Assembly (NCBI RefSeq): GCF_025840185.1
Contig: NZ_JAMPJU010000007.1
Coordinates: forward strand, 62,001-126,000
Origin: Brenneria izbisi
GTDB taxonomy: Bacteria; Pseudomonadota; Gammaproteobacteria; Enterobacterales; Enterobacteriaceae
Length of the DNA: 64,000 bases
Direction: 5' to 3'
Shown here: positions 47,548-58,653 of the stretch, in pieces
Position numbering within the stretch: position 1 is the first letter of the stretch
Layout of the letters: the number at the start of each line of letters is the position of its first letter
Translations under genes and position numbers: made by a program
The notes under the pieces: generated by a model
The model's database searches: none
What the model was told of the DNA's origin: nothing
What the model saw: the letters and a program-made list of their open reading frames with translations, nothing else

Positions 47548-48417
47548 TTATTGACGCGGCAACCGCCCATTCGAGACGATAAACGCACCGTTGCTGCGCC
47601 ACGGATTGATATCCAACCCGCCCCGACGCGTGTAACGGGCATAGACGCTGAGTGTTTCCGGTTGGTAATAACGCATCAGGTCGTTAAAAATACGCTCCAC
47701 GCATTGCTCATGAAATTCATTATGATGGCGGAACGACACGATGTAGCGCAGCAGCGCTTCCCGGTTAATGCGCTTTCCTCGATAGCGGATCTGCACCGAG
47801 CCCCAATCGGGTTGATGGGTAATAAGACAGTTGGATTTCAACAAGTGGCTGACCAGCGTCTCTTCGACGATCTGACTCGCTTGCGCCGACGGACGCTCAC
47901 CCTGTGAATCAGCGGCCAGATAATCCGCGTTAAACGCGTAGCTATCGATGTGGATATCCTGATCGTCGATACATTCCCCTGCAAATCCGGCGATTGGCTG
48001 ACCTTCCAGTTCGCTGAGCTTAAACAGTGCGACGCTGACCCGGCCTTGCGCGCATTGACCGAGATCGTTTATCAAGGTCGTGCGAACCGCCTCCCAATTG
48101 GCAAAGTGGGTCTGGTTAAAACTGTTGAGATAAAGTTTAAAGCTTTTAGACTCAATCAGATTCAGGCTATTCGCATCCAGATGCATTTCACCAACGGCCA
48201 CTTGAGGCACGCCGTTGGGGTTGAGCCAGGAAAGTTCGTAGAGTGTCCAGATATCGGCGCCATGGAATGGCAAACTATCCGGGAAAATACCGAGTGGCTC
48301 GCGGTTGAGGCTGCGCGGCACCGGTTGCAACAGTCCCGCATCGTAACGATCGTGATAAGGTGTGGGTTTACCCAGCGTCAGTGCGCTCAGGGCCTGATGC
48401 TTGTCATAGATGGACAT
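47548..48417 (-). CDS. queF: NADPH-dependent 7-cyano-7-deazaguanine reductase QueF
   Basis: Reduces preQ0 to preQ1 in queuosine biosynthesis. The 289-residue bimodular form is present: an N-terminal half with [15 protein letters not shown] (the QueF motif) and a C-terminal half with the thioimide-forming Cys in [15 protein letters not shown]. It is slightly longer than the E. coli protein. It is divergent from syd. Confidence 0.96.
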   Translation of the reverse strand: MSIYDKHQALSALTLGKPTPYHDRYDAGLLQPVPRSLNREPLGIFPDSLPFHGADIWTLYELSWLNPNGVPQVAVGEMHLDANSLNLIESKSFKLYLNSFNQTHFANWEAVRTTLINDLGQCAQGRVSVALFKLSELEGQPIAGFAGECIDDQDIHIDSYAFNADYLAADSQGERPSAQASQIVEETLVSHLLKSNCLITHQPDWGSVQIRYRGKRINREALLRYIVSFRHHNEFHEQCVERIFNDLMRYYQPETLSVYARYTRRGGLDINPWRSNGAFIVSNGRLPRQ

Positions 48418-48487
48418 GCCGTTACCTGATGTAAAAAGATATCATGGTGAGTAGTGTAACCTGACTAACAGAATGATGAGAAAAATT

Positions 48488-49036
48488 ATGGATTGTGGCG
48501 TCACCCAGGCATTGGCGGCATTTACCCGGCGTTATGTCGATCTCTGGCAGCGGGAAACCGGCCATCCGCCAGCCAGTGACGCATTATATGGCGTGCCTTC
48601 GCCCTGCATTACCGAAACCGGGGAAGAGACGGTTTACTGGCTGCCGCAGCCGTTTTTACCCGCTGGCGCGCTGGAAGGCGTGGAGCGAGCATTGGATATC
48701 AGTCTGCACCCGGATATTCATGCGTTTTACACCGCGCAATATGCGGGGGATATGACGGCGCAATTCGATTCGCGTTCATATACCTTGTTACAAGTCTGGA
48801 GTGAAGACGATTTCATCCGCATGCAGGAAAATCTGATCGGGCATTTATTGACTCAGAAACGTCTGAAATTATCGCCGACGCTATTTTTAGCCACCACCGA
48901 TTCTGAAATGACGATGCTCTCCCTGTGCAACGTTTCCGGGCAGGTTCTGCTGGAAGAGTTTGGTACGAAGCGAAATCAGGTAGTGGCGCCGACGCTGGCC
49001 GAATTTCTTTGTGCGCTTTGTCCGCAAATACGTTAA
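48488..49036 (+). CDS. syd: SecY-interacting protein Syd
   Basis: A 182-residue protein that binds the cytoplasmic face of SecY and acts on mis-assembled translocons. Family stretches are [24 protein letters not shown] near residues 35-58 and [27 protein letters not shown] downstream (quoted as separate parts). The ATG of [12 protein letters not shown] aligns with E. coli; five upstream in-frame codons are discounted. The rsmB control region begins right after its stop. Confidence 0.93.
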   Translation: MDCGVTQALAAFTRRYVDLWQRETGHPPASDALYGVPSPCITETGEETVYWLPQPFLPAGALEGVERALDISLHPDIHAFYTAQYAGDMTAQFDSRSYTLLQVWSEDDFIRMQENLIGHLLTQKRLKLSPTLFLATTDSEMTMLSLCNVSGQVLLEEFGTKRNQVVAPTLAEFLCALCPQIR

Positions 49037-49063
49037 TGATTAATCAGGTTTTACTTTTAGTTA

Positions 49064-49104
49064 TGTAAGAGATCTCTCACATTTCCTGTGCGATATCTCT
49101 CATC
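49064..49104. promoter_or_regulatory. GacA/UvrY (ExpA) binding palindrome upstream of rsmB
   Basis: TGTAAGAGATCTCTCACA at 49064-49081 matches the GacA-box consensus TGTAAG-N6-CTTACA with one mismatch. A weaker second copy (TGTGCG-N6-CTCATC) follows at 49087-49104. The site is about 230 bases before the likely start of the RNA, similar to the distant activating site of csrB in E. coli. It predicts control by the GacS/GacA (BarA/UvrY) two-component system. Confidence 0.8.
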
Positions 49105-49299
49105 TTTTATATGAAAGTTCAATTTCATTTTAATTTTTATACTATTAATCAGATAATTATCTTTAAGCTTTTCATTTTTTTTGTAGGCTAATCGATAAAG
49201 ACTGTCAGTTACCTCTTGCTGAATACTAACAATTAATACATCTTATTACTTAATTTGGTAACCGGTTACATTGAGTGTTACGGTTACCATAGTAGTCGG

Positions 49300-49617
49300 C
49301 GGTCCATTCATCTTGTATTTGGTTTGCCGCTTTCTTTCAGGAAGAAACCCGTTTTCAGGATGAAATCATGGACACCTCCAGGACGGAGATTGAGAGCCGA
49401 TTAGGAGCGTTGGTGGGGCAGGAGCCTAAAAGGATTGGATCATGGATGATATACAAGGATGGATAAGTCAGGAAGAAAGTTGGACGACAGCATGGATGGC
49501 AGGTTAGGAAGACCATCAAGGAAAAGTTTTCATGGATGAGCAGGGATGCAAAAGTGTAGCGGGATAGCTATAAAACGAATAGGGGGTACTGAGTGATCAG
49601 TACCCCCGTTTTTTTAC
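49300..49617 (+). ncRNA. rsmB: RsmB/CsrB RNA, sponge for RsmA/CsrA
   Basis: About 20 GGA motifs occur in 240 bases from 49340, many as AGGA or TGGAT, the binding element of RsmA/CsrA. Segments match E. coli CsrB (GGACACCTCCAGGA, then GGAAAAGTTTTCATGGATGA near the end). A long GGGGTACTGA/TCAGTACCCC stem plus T run at 49582-49617 ends it. The gene lies between syd and yqcC as in E. coli. The 5' end is uncertain; I placed it after a TTACAT-16-CATAGT promoter-like pair (49266-49293). The RNA sequesters RsmA and so derepresses exoenzyme, motility and quorum-sensing genes in soft-rot bacteria. Confidence 0.92.
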
Positions 49618-49721
49618 TTTTTTTCGCGCCGCCGCCACGCTAAAGCGCGAATATTGGGCGAGACTGATATCAATGCTATGCTTTGCCGCCAATTGAACTG
49701 GCTTCCGTCGTGAGAAACCGC

Positions 49722-50108
49722 ATGAGTATAGAGAATCAGGTTCGTCAGGCTTTATTTGATCTTGAACGTGCCTTAAGAGACAGCCCTTTCTGGGAACTAT
49801 CGCCGCCGCAAACCGCTGCTTTTAACAGCGTTGAACCTTTCTGCGTGGATACCATGCCGGCAGCCCAATGGCTTCAGTGGGTGCTGTTGCCGCGTATGCA
49901 CGCCTTGCTGGATAGCGCCGCGCCGCTACCTGAAAAATTCTCGCTATTGCCTTATTTTGAAGAAGCGCTGGATGGCGCGCCAGAAGAGGTCGAACCGGTT
50001 TTACGCTATATCGGACAACTTGATGCGCTGTTCATCCAGCATGCGCAAGATGGCTTTGATATGGATGACGATGAAACGCCTCGTGCAGATGAAAACCGCA
50101 ATGCTTGA
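49722..50108 (+). CDS. yqcC: YqcC family protein (DUF446)
   Basis: A 128-residue soluble acidic protein with the family core FCVDTMPAAQWLQWVLLPRMHALLD, given here as positions 43-66, followed by a helical C-terminus. No catalytic motif is visible and the function is unknown. Its last eight bases overlap truC. The start is the ATG of MSIENQVRQAL. Confidence 0.92.
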   Translation: MSIENQVRQALFDLERALRDSPFWELSPPQTAAFNSVEPFCVDTMPAAQWLQWVLLPRMHALLDSAAPLPEKFSLLPYFEEALDGAPEEVEPVLRYIGQLDALFIQHAQDGFDMDDDETPRADENRNA

Positions 50109-50886
50109 GATCATTTATCAGGATGAGCATCTGGTCGCGATCAACAAGCCTGCTGGTTGGCTGGTGCACCGCAGTTGGTTGGATCGTAAAGAAAAAGTGG
50201 TGGTGATGCAGACCTTGCGCGATCAGATCGGACAGCATGTTTATACGGTTCATCGTCTGGATCGCCCGACATCCGGCGTACTGTTGCTGGCGTTGTCCAG
50301 CGAGGTGGCGCGTTCATTGTCTCAGCAGTTTGAACAGCATCGGATGCGGAAAATCTATCATGCGGTGGTGCGTGGCTATATAGCGGATGACGGAGTGATT
50401 GATTATCCTCTGACGGAAGAACTGGATAAAATTGCGGATAAATTCGCTGCCCCTGATAAGGCGCCTCAACCGGCGGTCAGCTATTATCGCGTGTTGGCGC
50501 AGACGGAAATGCCCGTGCCGATAGGCCGTTATCCAACATCACGTTACAGCCTGCTGGAATTGACCCCGCAAACCGGGCGCAAGCATCAGTTGCGTCGTCA
50601 TCTTTCGCATATTCGTCATCCGATTATCGGGGACAGCGCGCATGGCGATCTACGTCAGAACCGTGGGATGGCGGCGCATTTTGCCTGCGGCAGATTGATG
50701 TTGCATGCCAGCCAACTGAACTTGCCTCATCCGGTGAGTGGGGAGCAGCTGACTTTGCAAGCCCGTTGGGATGCGCCCTGGCAAGGCGTGATGTCGCAGT
50801 TTGGTTGGCAGGGTATTCTCCCTGACGTTGAAAGGGTTGAGTTTCCCGACGCATCAGGTCAGGATAGCGGGCGTTTGATTCAGTAG
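50101..50886 (+). CDS. truC: tRNA pseudouridine(65) synthase TruC
   Basis: Makes pseudouridine at position 65 of certain tRNAs. The 261-residue RluA-family enzyme has the catalytic Asp54 in VHRLDRPTSGVLLL and the TGRKHQLRRHL motif downstream. The start overlaps yqcC; a longer in-frame reading begins inside yqcC and is only the alternate frame of that gene. yqcA follows after 39 bases. Confidence 0.95.
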   Translation: MLEIIYQDEHLVAINKPAGWLVHRSWLDRKEKVVVMQTLRDQIGQHVYTVHRLDRPTSGVLLLALSSEVARSLSQQFEQHRMRKIYHAVVRGYIADDGVIDYPLTEELDKIADKFAAPDKAPQPAVSYYRVLAQTEMPVPIGRYPTSRYSLLELTPQTGRKHQLRRHLSHIRHPIIGDSAHGDLRQNRGMAAHFACGRLMLHASQLNLPHPVSGEQLTLQARWDAPWQGVMSQFGWQGILPDVERVEFPDASGQDSGRLIQ

Positions 50887-50925
50887 TCAATAAACCGCGC
50901 GTTGAATAAAAAGGGAGTGGGAAGC

Positions 50926-51381
50926 ATGGCGCAGATTGGTATTTTTGTCGGTACAGTCTACGGGAATGCACTTCTGGTAGCTGAAGAAGCGGAGAATATC
51001 CTCAGAGAGCGTGGGCATGAGGTGAAGATTTTTGAGGATGCCTTGCTGGAGCAATGGCTTGATTACCGTGGGCACTATGCGCTGGTGGTGACGTCGACCA
51101 CGGGACAAGGGCAGTTGCCGGACTCTATCGCGCCTCTGTATGTGGCGTTGCGCGAGAAAGGCGGTTATCAGCCCGACTTGCGCTATGGATTGATCGCTCT
51201 GGGCGATAGCAGCTATGAAAATTTTTGTGGCGGCGGTCATCAGTTTGATGAACTGTTGCAGGATATCGGCGCCAAACGCCTGGGTGATGTTCTGGACATT
51301 GATGTTATCGAAAGTCCTGAACCGGAAGTGCTCTCCTGCCCGTGGGTTGAACAGTGGGCGGGGATGGTGGAAGCGCAGTGA
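50926..51381 (+). CDS. yqcA: Flavodoxin YqcA
   Basis: A 151-residue short-chain flavodoxin. The FMN phosphate loop is [10 protein letters not shown] at the N-terminus, and [11 protein letters not shown] and [11 protein letters not shown] form the flavin-binding loops. The specific partner is not established. A GGGAGTGGGAAGC ribosome site precedes the ATG. It is the last gene of the yqcC-truC-yqcA operon and ends at a strong terminator. Confidence 0.93.
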   Translation: MAQIGIFVGTVYGNALLVAEEAENILRERGHEVKIFEDALLEQWLDYRGHYALVVTSTTGQGQLPDSIAPLYVALREKGGYQPDLRYGLIALGDSSYENFCGGGHQFDELLQDIGAKRLGDVLDIDVIESPEPEVLSCPWVEQWAGMVEAQ

Positions 51382-51393
51382 TGCAGTGAGATG

Positions 51394-51422
51394 AAAAACG
51401 GGAGCGAGCGGCTCCCGTTTTC
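51394..51422. terminator. Bidirectional terminator between yqcA and yaeH
   Basis: AAAACGGGAGC and GCTCCCGTTTT pair over a five-base loop with A and T runs on the outer sides, so it can end both convergent transcripts. It also marks the junction between two blocks that are far apart in E. coli. Confidence 0.9.
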
Positions 51423-51445
51423 TCAGCAAGGCGAGTAAAACACAG

Positions 51446-51835
51446 TTAGCGATTTTTGGTCAGTTTTTCCAAATCGGCCTCAATCTCGGCGATTTTGTTG
51501 GAAACCACACTTTCAAGGTGGCGCAGATCGTCAAGGATCTTGCGCTTCAAATCCACTTCCACTTGTTCGTGTCGGCAGATTTGATCGAGTTCATCAATCA
51601 CATAACGTAAATTAGGGCTGATTTCGTTGATCTCTTTATAACCCTGCCCTGAGTTGTCGGCCATGATGGTTTTGCGCTGACGCGGATACTTAAACTTTAC
51701 GCTCTTGGCGAAGAATTCCCCTTTGTCCTTGTGGAAGTATATTTTCAGAATGTCGTTGCTGGCCTCCTGGCGCAAGCTATAGCGATCGATATCGTCGGGA
51801 TTGGTGATCCCCAGGCTTTTCAGATTGTCATACAT
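51446..51835 (-). CDS. yaeH: UPF0325 family protein YaeH
   Basis: A 129-residue soluble protein almost identical to E. coli YaeH ([20 protein letters not shown] at the start, then KYPRQRKT, a helical C-terminus with [14 protein letters not shown]). Function unknown. In E. coli it is also next to dapD. Its upstream region has a short tandem repeat, noted separately. Confidence 0.95.
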   Translation of the reverse strand: MYDNLKSLGITNPDDIDRYSLRQEASNDILKIYFHKDKGEFFAKSVKFKYPRQRKTIMADNSGQGYKEINEISPNLRYVIDELDQICRHEQVEVDLKRKILDDLRHLESVVSNKIAEIEADLEKLTKNR

Positions 51836-51850
51836 AGTGCCACCTCGTTA

Positions 51851-51906
51851 TTTTTAAAATAGTAGTTTCTAAAATCGTGGTTTTTAAAATAGTGGTTTTT
51901 AGATAA
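51851..51906. repeat. 15-bp tandem repeat upstream of yaeH
   Basis: Three contiguous 15-bp units (TTTTTAAAATAGTAG, TTTCTAAAATCGTGG, TTTTTAAAATAGTGG) and a partial fourth lie just before the yaeH start. They fall in the yaeH leader or promoter. Confidence 0.8.
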
Positions 51907-51971
51907 CTCAGTTTATTTTACTGATAAACGATCCGTTCCATCTGTGACAGCCCACCCTATTTGAACCGCCG

Positions 51972-52002
51972 TAAAAAAAATGGCGGGTTAAATAACCCGC
52001 CA
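51972..52002 (-). terminator. Terminator after dapD
   Basis: On the minus strand a 10-bp perfect stem TGGCGGGTTA/TAACCCGCCA is followed by eight T residues, nine bases after the dapD stop. Confidence 0.92.
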
Positions 52003-52010
52003 GATGCCAT

Positions 52011-52838
52011 TTAGTCAATGGTGCGCAATAACTCGTTAATGCCCACTTTACCGCGGGTTTTCGCATCCACTTTCTTCACAATCACGGCGCAATACAGGCT
52101 GTAACTGCCATCTTTGGACGGCAGGTTGCCGGACACCACCACCGAGCCGGCAGGGACTCGACCGTAATGAACTTCGCCTGTTTCACGATCATAAATCTTG
52201 GTGCTCTGGCCGATGAACACGCCCATAGAGATAACCGAACCTTCTTCGACGATCACCCCTTCAACGACTTCAGAACGGGCGCCGATGAAGCAGTTGTCTT
52301 CGATGATGGTCGGGTTGGCTTGCAGCGGTTCCAGAACACCGCCAATACCGACGCCGCCTGACAGGTGAACGTTTTTACCAATCTGGGCGCAGGAACCGAC
52401 AGTGGCCCAGGTATCGACCATGGTGCCTTCATCAACATAAGCGCCGATATTGACATAAGAGGGCATCAGTACCGTATTACGTGCGATAAAGGCGCCCTGA
52501 CGTACACTGGCTGGCGGTACAACGCGGAAACCTTCGCGTTGAAAACGTTCCGCATCATAATCAGCGAATTTCATCGGGACTTTATCGTAGTAGCGTGTTT
52601 CCGTGCCTTCCATCATCTGATTATCATTAATGCGGAAAGAGAGCAGCACAGCCTTTTTCAGCCACTGATGCGTGACCCACTGGCCGTCAATTTTTTCCGC
52701 GACACGCAACGCGCCGCTATCCAGCAGGCCGATAACCTGATTGACGGCTTCGCGCGTGACCGTGTCTGCGCTTGCCGGGGTGATCTCGGCGCGGCGCTCG
52801 AAAGCAGTTTCGATAACGTTTTGTAGTTGTTGGTGCAT
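52011..52838 (-). CDS. dapD: Tetrahydrodipicolinate N-succinyltransferase
   Basis: Succinylates tetrahydrodipicolinate in the lysine/diaminopimelate pathway, feeding peptidoglycan synthesis. The 275-residue protein has the left-handed beta-helix of hexapeptide repeats ([36 protein letters not shown]). It follows glnD by 28 bases in one operon and ends at a strong terminator. Confidence 0.97.
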   Translation of the reverse strand: MHQQLQNVIETAFERRAEITPASADTVTREAVNQVIGLLDSGALRVAEKIDGQWVTHQWLKKAVLLSFRINDNQMMEGTETRYYDKVPMKFADYDAERFQREGFRVVPPASVRQGAFIARNTVLMPSYVNIGAYVDEGTMVDTWATVGSCAQIGKNVHLSGGVGIGGVLEPLQANPTIIEDNCFIGARSEVVEGVIVEEGSVISMGVFIGQSTKIYDRETGEVHYGRVPAGSVVVSGNLPSKDGSYSLYCAVIVKKVDAKTRGKVGINELLRTID

Positions 52839-52866
52839 CCTGTTTTCTCTTTCCTGATAGTGAAAA

Positions 52867-55551
52867 TTAACTCAATGGTACTTTATCGTTTGGGTTCAGG
52901 GCCTCTGTCAACCGTTCTTGCAATTTAAGGCGCAATTCCGGTTTGAGGGCCCGTCGGTCTTTGTCGGCGAGGATAAATAAATCTTCTACCCGCTCGCCAA
53001 TGGTGGAAATGCGGGCGCCGTGCAAGGAGAGGTTCATATCGGCGAAAATTTCACCGATACGCGCCAGCAGACCTGGCTGATCAAGTGCGATGAGCTCCAC
53101 ATAGCTGCGTCGATCGGTATGCGTAGGCAAAAAATTGACTTCGGTCGGGACGCTGAAATGACGTAACTTCGGCGAAGGACGACGCCCGCGCGGGTGCTGA
53201 TAATCACGCTGCGTCAGCGCTTGCTCCAACGCATGGCGGATCATCTCGTGACGATCCCGCGCCAGCGGGCTGCCGTCTGGCTCCAGCACGATAAAGGTAT
53301 CCATCGCCATGCCGTCCCGACTGGTAAAAATCTGGGCATCGTGCACGCTCAAATTGCGGCGATCCAGTTCTCCGGCCACGGCTGCGAACAGGTAAGGTCT
53401 GTCCGGGCTCCAGATGAAGATCTCCGTACCGCCGCGACTTGCCTGGTGACTGATAAGCACCAGCGGTTTATTAACATCGTGCTCCAGCAGATGACGGGCA
53501 TGCCACGCCAGTTGGTTGGGCGTATGACGCAGGAAGTAATCGGCGCGGCAGCGGCTCCAGATATGATGCAGCGCTTCTTCATCAATGTTGTCCATCCGCA
53601 GCAACGCCAACGCTTGCAGACGATGGTGACGCACGCGTTCACGCAGGTCCGGCGTATTTTGCATTCCCCGGCGCAACTGTTTTTCCGTGGCGAAATAGAG
53701 CTCACGCAACAGGCTTTGCTTCCAACTGTTCCACAGGGTTTCATTGGTCGCACAGATATCCGCGACGGTCAGGCTAACCAGATAACGCAGACGGGTTTCG
53801 CTTTGCACTTCGGTGGCGAATTGCTGAATGACGGTGGGGTCTTGGATGTCCCGACGCTGTGCGGTAACCGACATGAGCAGGTGGCAGCGCACCAGCCAGG
53901 AAACCAGTTGGGCTTCCCGTGAGTTCAAACCGTGCAACGCAGCGAATTCGAACACATCTTGTGCGCCAAGTTCTGAGTGATCGCCGCCGCGTCCTTTGGC
54001 GATATCGTGAAACAATGCGGCAAGCAGCAGCAATTCGGGCTGAGGCAAACGCGGGTAGAGTTCCACGCATAGCGGATGGTGCGGACGCGTTTCCTCATCG
54101 GCGAAGCTTTCCAGTTTCAGCAGCACCCGGATGGTGTGTTCGTCAACGGTGTAGGCATGGAATAAATCAAACTGCATCTGCCCGACGATATTTCCCCACA
54201 ACGGCGTGTAGGCCGACAGAACGCTGTGACGATGCATGGGCAGCAGCGCACGGCTCACGGCATAGGGATGGCGCAGCATGTTCATAAACAGATGCCGGGC
54301 CTCAGGAATGGCGCAGAGTGGGCTGGCGAGGTGGCGACGGGCATGACGAAGCTGACGCACCGTGGTCGAGTAAATCCCTGTAATATCGCGGTTGCGCACC
54401 ATCAGGTAAAACATGCGCATAATAGCTTCCGGCTTGTGGATGAACAGCGTCTCATCACGCAGATCGATCAGATTGCCGCGCAGTTGAAACTCTTCATCGA
54501 TCATACGCGGCTTTTCATTGGCTTCCAGCGCGAGAATGGCTTCATCAAACAATTGCAGCAGCATCTGATTCAACTCGCTGACACGCAGCGTCATACGGAA
54601 GAAGTCTTTCATCATCCGTTCGACCGGGGCATTGCCTTCTCCCTGATACTGAAGTAATTGCGCGACGTTGAGTTGTCGGTCGAACAGCAACCGGTTATCG
54701 TAACGCGGCAGTAACAGATGCAGGGCGAATCGAATGCGCCACAGAAAGCTCTGACATTCTTTCAGTTCTTTATGTTCCGCTTCGGTCAAAAAGCCAAAGC
54801 CGACCATCTCATCAAGCGAGGTGGCGCCAAAATGACGGCGCGCTACCCACAGCAGGGTATGAATGTCGCGCAATCCCCCTGGGCTGCTTTTGATATCAGG
54901 CTCAAGATTGTAACTGGTGCCGTGGTAGCGCTGGTGACGCTCCTGTTGCTCGGCGATTTTGGCCGGAAAGAAGTCTGATGACGGCCAGAATGTATCGCTG
55001 AAAATGTGTTTTTGCAGATTAAGGAACAAGGCGACATCGCCGCATATCATGCGGGATTCGATCAGATTGGTTGCCACGGAAATGTCGGCACGACCTTCTT
55101 GCAGGCACTCTTCCAACGTTCTGACGCTGTGGCCGACTTCAAGCTTGATATCCCACATCAGGGTAATGAATTGACCAACGCGCTGTGATTCCTGCTCGCT
55201 GAGCTTATCCTGACTCAGAAACAGCACATCGATATCGGAAAGCGGATGCAATTCGCCGCGTCCGTAGCCACCAACGGCGATCAAGGCGGTATGGGCGATG
55301 GTTTCAAAGTCGTAGTAGAACCACAACCGTTGCAGCAGGCGATCGATGAAAAGCGTTCTGGCATCAATCAGCGTTTCCGCGCTGACGCCGGATTTGAATT
55401 CGCTGCCCAACCAGTTTTGAAATTGTTCCAGTTGCTGTTTCAGCGTCTGGCAGTTCAGCATATCGTCGCGGTAAGTCAACGGCGAGGCGGGCGGTTGTGC
55501 AACCACGCTGGGTTGCGCAGGCGTATCTGGCGAAGGATTTTTTGGGATCAT
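52867..55551 (-). CDS. glnD: Bifunctional uridylyltransferase/uridylyl-removing enzyme GlnD
   Basis: The glutamine sensor of nitrogen control: it uridylylates PII proteins (GlnB, GlnK) when glutamine is low and deuridylylates them when high. The 894-residue protein has the nucleotidyltransferase motif [18 protein letters not shown], the HD-hydrolase motif [16 protein letters not shown] and two C-terminal ACT domains. I chose the ATG over an in-frame TTG six codons upstream. It is followed by dapD and preceded by map, the E. coli order. Confidence 0.96.
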   Translation of the reverse strand: MIPKNPSPDTPAQPSVVAQPPASPLTYRDDMLNCQTLKQQLEQFQNWLGSEFKSGVSAETLIDARTLFIDRLLQRLWFYYDFETIAHTALIAVGGYGRGELHPLSDIDVLFLSQDKLSEQESQRVGQFITLMWDIKLEVGHSVRTLEECLQEGRADISVATNLIESRMICGDVALFLNLQKHIFSDTFWPSSDFFPAKIAEQQERHQRYHGTSYNLEPDIKSSPGGLRDIHTLLWVARRHFGATSLDEMVGFGFLTEAEHKELKECQSFLWRIRFALHLLLPRYDNRLLFDRQLNVAQLLQYQGEGNAPVERMMKDFFRMTLRVSELNQMLLQLFDEAILALEANEKPRMIDEEFQLRGNLIDLRDETLFIHKPEAIMRMFYLMVRNRDITGIYSTTVRQLRHARRHLASPLCAIPEARHLFMNMLRHPYAVSRALLPMHRHSVLSAYTPLWGNIVGQMQFDLFHAYTVDEHTIRVLLKLESFADEETRPHHPLCVELYPRLPQPELLLLAALFHDIAKGRGGDHSELGAQDVFEFAALHGLNSREAQLVSWLVRCHLLMSVTAQRRDIQDPTVIQQFATEVQSETRLRYLVSLTVADICATNETLWNSWKQSLLRELYFATEKQLRRGMQNTPDLRERVRHHRLQALALLRMDNIDEEALHHIWSRCRADYFLRHTPNQLAWHARHLLEHDVNKPLVLISHQASRGGTEIFIWSPDRPYLFAAVAGELDRRNLSVHDAQIFTSRDGMAMDTFIVLEPDGSPLARDRHEMIRHALEQALTQRDYQHPRGRRPSPKLRHFSVPTEVNFLPTHTDRRSYVELIALDQPGLLARIGEIFADMNLSLHGARISTIGERVEDLFILADKDRRALKPELRLKLQERLTEALNPNDKVPLS

Positions 55552-55663
55552 ATGCGCAACCCGTAACAAATCGCTGTGAGCGAGTTAAATGCCGAATTCA
55601 ATGCCCTGAGGCGCGAAGCGTGGTGGGCTGGGATAGCCCGCCATAAAAGCCGACGGCTCGCTA

Positions 55664-56458
55664 TCAACCTTGATGCACGATGATATTGGGGATGGTGTCA
55701 TCCTTGTTCAATGTCATGATCTCGCAACCGTTTTCGGTGACCACAATCGTATGCTCGTATTGTGCCGACAAGCTGCGATCTTTGGTTTTGACCGTCCAAC
55801 CATCTTTCATGGTGCGAATGCGATAATCGCCGGCGTTGACCATCGGTTCAATGGTGAACGCCATGCCAGGCTGTAGCACCACGCCGCCGTCATCCGCATC
55901 GTAGTGCAGGACCTGCGGTTCTTCGTGGAATCCTTCGCCGATGCCGTGTCCGCAATATTCACGGACGACGGAAAAGTTATTCGCTTCAACAAACTTCTGG
56001 ATCTCTTTTCCCAGCGTGCGCAGACGAATGCCCGGTCTCACCATTTTCAATGCCAGATACAGACTTTCCAGGGTAATGCGGCACAGACGTTCGCCCAGAA
56101 TAGTCGGTTTACCTGCAATGAACATCTTCGATGTGTCGCCATGAAAGCCATTTTTGATAACGGTAACGTCGATATTGACGATATCGCCGTCTTTCAGGAT
56201 TTTTTCGTCGCTGGGAATACCGTGGCAAACCACTTCGTTAACGGAAATACAGACGGATTTCGGGAAACCGTGATAGCCCAGACACGCTGAAATGGCTTGC
56301 TGCTTATTAACGATATGATCGTGGCAGATTCTGTCCAGTTCCCCAGTACTCACGCCCGGAACAATATGAGGTTCGATAATTTCCAGCACTTCGGCGGCCA
56401 GACGTCCGGCCACGCGCATTTTCTCGATGTCTTCAGGAGTTTTGATTAATATTGCCAT
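55664..56458 (-). CDS. map: Methionine aminopeptidase, type I
   Basis: Removes the N-terminal Met of nascent proteins with small second residues. The 264-residue protein has the five metal ligands of the family in VNIDVTVIKNGFHGDTSKMF (two Asp), GHGIGEGFHEEP (His) and FTIEPM and QYEHTIVV (two Glu). It is divergent from rpsB and precedes glnD. Confidence 0.97.
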   Translation of the reverse strand: MAILIKTPEDIEKMRVAGRLAAEVLEIIEPHIVPGVSTGELDRICHDHIVNKQQAISACLGYHGFPKSVCISVNEVVCHGIPSDEKILKDGDIVNIDVTVIKNGFHGDTSKMFIAGKPTILGERLCRITLESLYLALKMVRPGIRLRTLGKEIQKFVEANNFSVVREYCGHGIGEGFHEEPQVLHYDADDGGVVLQPGMAFTIEPMVNAGDYRIRTMKDGWTVKTKDRSLSAQYEHTIVVTENGCEIMTLNKDDTIPNIIVHQG

Positions 56459-56699
56459 AAAATGATTGTCCGCAGAGCCCTGTGCCAGCCACAGGAAATT
56501 AAGGTCGGTGATAAGTAATAACTTATGTTATCAGCCCAGCCATTGGCTTGCCAAATTATCATTCCGGGCGGCGGCGTGGAACACAACAAAAGTTGGTGTC
56601 CCAGGGGGAATTATGGTATAAAGCGCGCCGATGATCCGGTTGGTTATTTCTGTATGATATTTGACCGCATCGACTAAACTCACTTTGTGTATATAACAC

Positions 56700-57533
<834 letters not shown>

Positions 57534-57587
57534 TAAGGCTGGCTCATTGAGCCCTTATTAACCAGGTATTGACATATGTTGGTTAGA

Positions 57588-57612
57588 GGGGCCTGACAAG
57601 GCCCCTTTTTTA
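57588..57612 (+). terminator. Attenuator/terminator between rpsB and tsf
   Basis: GGGGCC and GGCCCC pair over a six-base loop and are followed by TTTTTT, 35 bases before tsf. Its position fits partial termination that makes more S2 than EF-Ts transcript. Confidence 0.85.
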
Positions 57613-57646
57613 CTTATCTCCCCGTGAGATAAACGAGGAAAAGATA

Positions 57647-58504
57647 ATGGCTGAAATTACCGCTGCTCTGGTAAAAGAACTGCGTGAGCGTACTGGCGCA
57701 GGTATGATGGAATGTAAGAAAGCGCTGGTTGAAGCGAATGGCGACATTGAACTGGCTATCGACAACATGCGTAAATCCGGCCAGGCGAAAGCTGCCAAGA
57801 AAGCAGGCCGCGTTGCCGCTGAAGGCGTTATCCTGACTAAGATTTCTAATGACGGCAAATACGGCGTCATCGTTGAACTGAACTGCGAAACCGACTTCGT
57901 CGCCAAAGACGCCGGCTTCAAGGCATTCGGTGAAGAAGTCGCCGCTGCCGCTCTGAACGATCGCATTTCCGATGTTGAAGTGTTGAAAGCAAAATTTGAA
58001 GAACAGCGTACCGCGCTGGTGGCTAAAATTGGTGAAAACATCAATATTCGTCGCATCGCGGTTCAGGAAGGCGACGTGCTGGGTTCTTACCTGCACGGTG
58101 CGCGTATCGGCGTGATGGTCGCAGCGCAAGGCGCTGATGAAGAATTGATCAAGCACATCGCCATGCACATCGCCGCCAGCAAACCGGAATACGTTAAAGC
58201 TGAAGATGTTCCTGCCGATGTGGTTGCTCGTGAGCACCAGATCCAGTTGGATATCGCGATGCAGTCTGGCAAGCCGCGTGAAATTGCGGAGAAAATGGTT
58301 GAAGGTCGTATGCGTAAATTCACCGGTGAGATCTCTCTGACCGGTCAGCATTTCGTGATGGACCCAAGCAAAACCGTTGGCGCTCTGCTGAAAGAGCACA
58401 ATGCCGACGTAATCAGCTTCATCCGCTTTGAAGTGGGTGAAGGCATTGAGAAAGCTGAAGTTGACTTTGCTGCTGAAGTTGCGGCAATGAGTAAGCCGTC
58501 TTAA
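57647..58504 (+). CDS. tsf: Elongation factor Ts
   Basis: Nucleotide exchange factor for EF-Tu. The 285-residue protein has the N-terminal UBA-like domain ([19 protein letters not shown]) and the EF-Tu contact motif TDFV in [13 protein letters not shown]. It is co-transcribed with rpsB subject to the intervening hairpin and followed by its own terminator. Confidence 0.98.
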   Translation: MAEITAALVKELRERTGAGMMECKKALVEANGDIELAIDNMRKSGQAKAAKKAGRVAAEGVILTKISNDGKYGVIVELNCETDFVAKDAGFKAFGEEVAAAALNDRISDVEVLKAKFEEQRTALVAKIGENINIRRIAVQEGDVLGSYLHGARIGVMVAAQGADEELIKHIAMHIAASKPEYVKAEDVPADVVAREHQIQLDIAMQSGKPREIAEKMVEGRMRKFTGEISLTGQHFVMDPSKTVGALLKEHNADVISFIRFEVGEGIEKAEVDFAAEVAAMSKPS

Positions 58505-58516
58505 TCGAAAAATAAA

Positions 58517-58543
58517 GGGGCCGCCAGTTGGCGGTTCCTTTTT
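58517..58543 (+). terminator. Terminator after tsf
   Basis: GGGGCCGCC and GGCGGTTCC pair (two G-U) over AGTT, followed by a T run, 13 bases after the tsf stop. pyrH therefore needs its own promoter in the remaining 110 bases. Confidence 0.85.
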
Positions 58544-58653
58544 ATCCAGCCAAAAAAAATTTCAGTACACTTAATCGTTCACCTTGTGGTGAAGGCGTGA
58601 AGTGTGACAGTAACGATTCCCAATACGACGACAGCCTGTAGGACAAGAACACC

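Noticed and set aside
49340-49560. Repeated GGA/TGGAT units seen as a possible CRISPR-like or tandem repeat array
   Set aside because: Spacing is irregular and the motifs are the RsmA/CsrA binding elements of the RsmB RNA.
53194-53922. Long open frame (242 codons) antisense to glnD
   Set aside because: It overlaps conserved GlnD domains entirely and has no recognisable motif.
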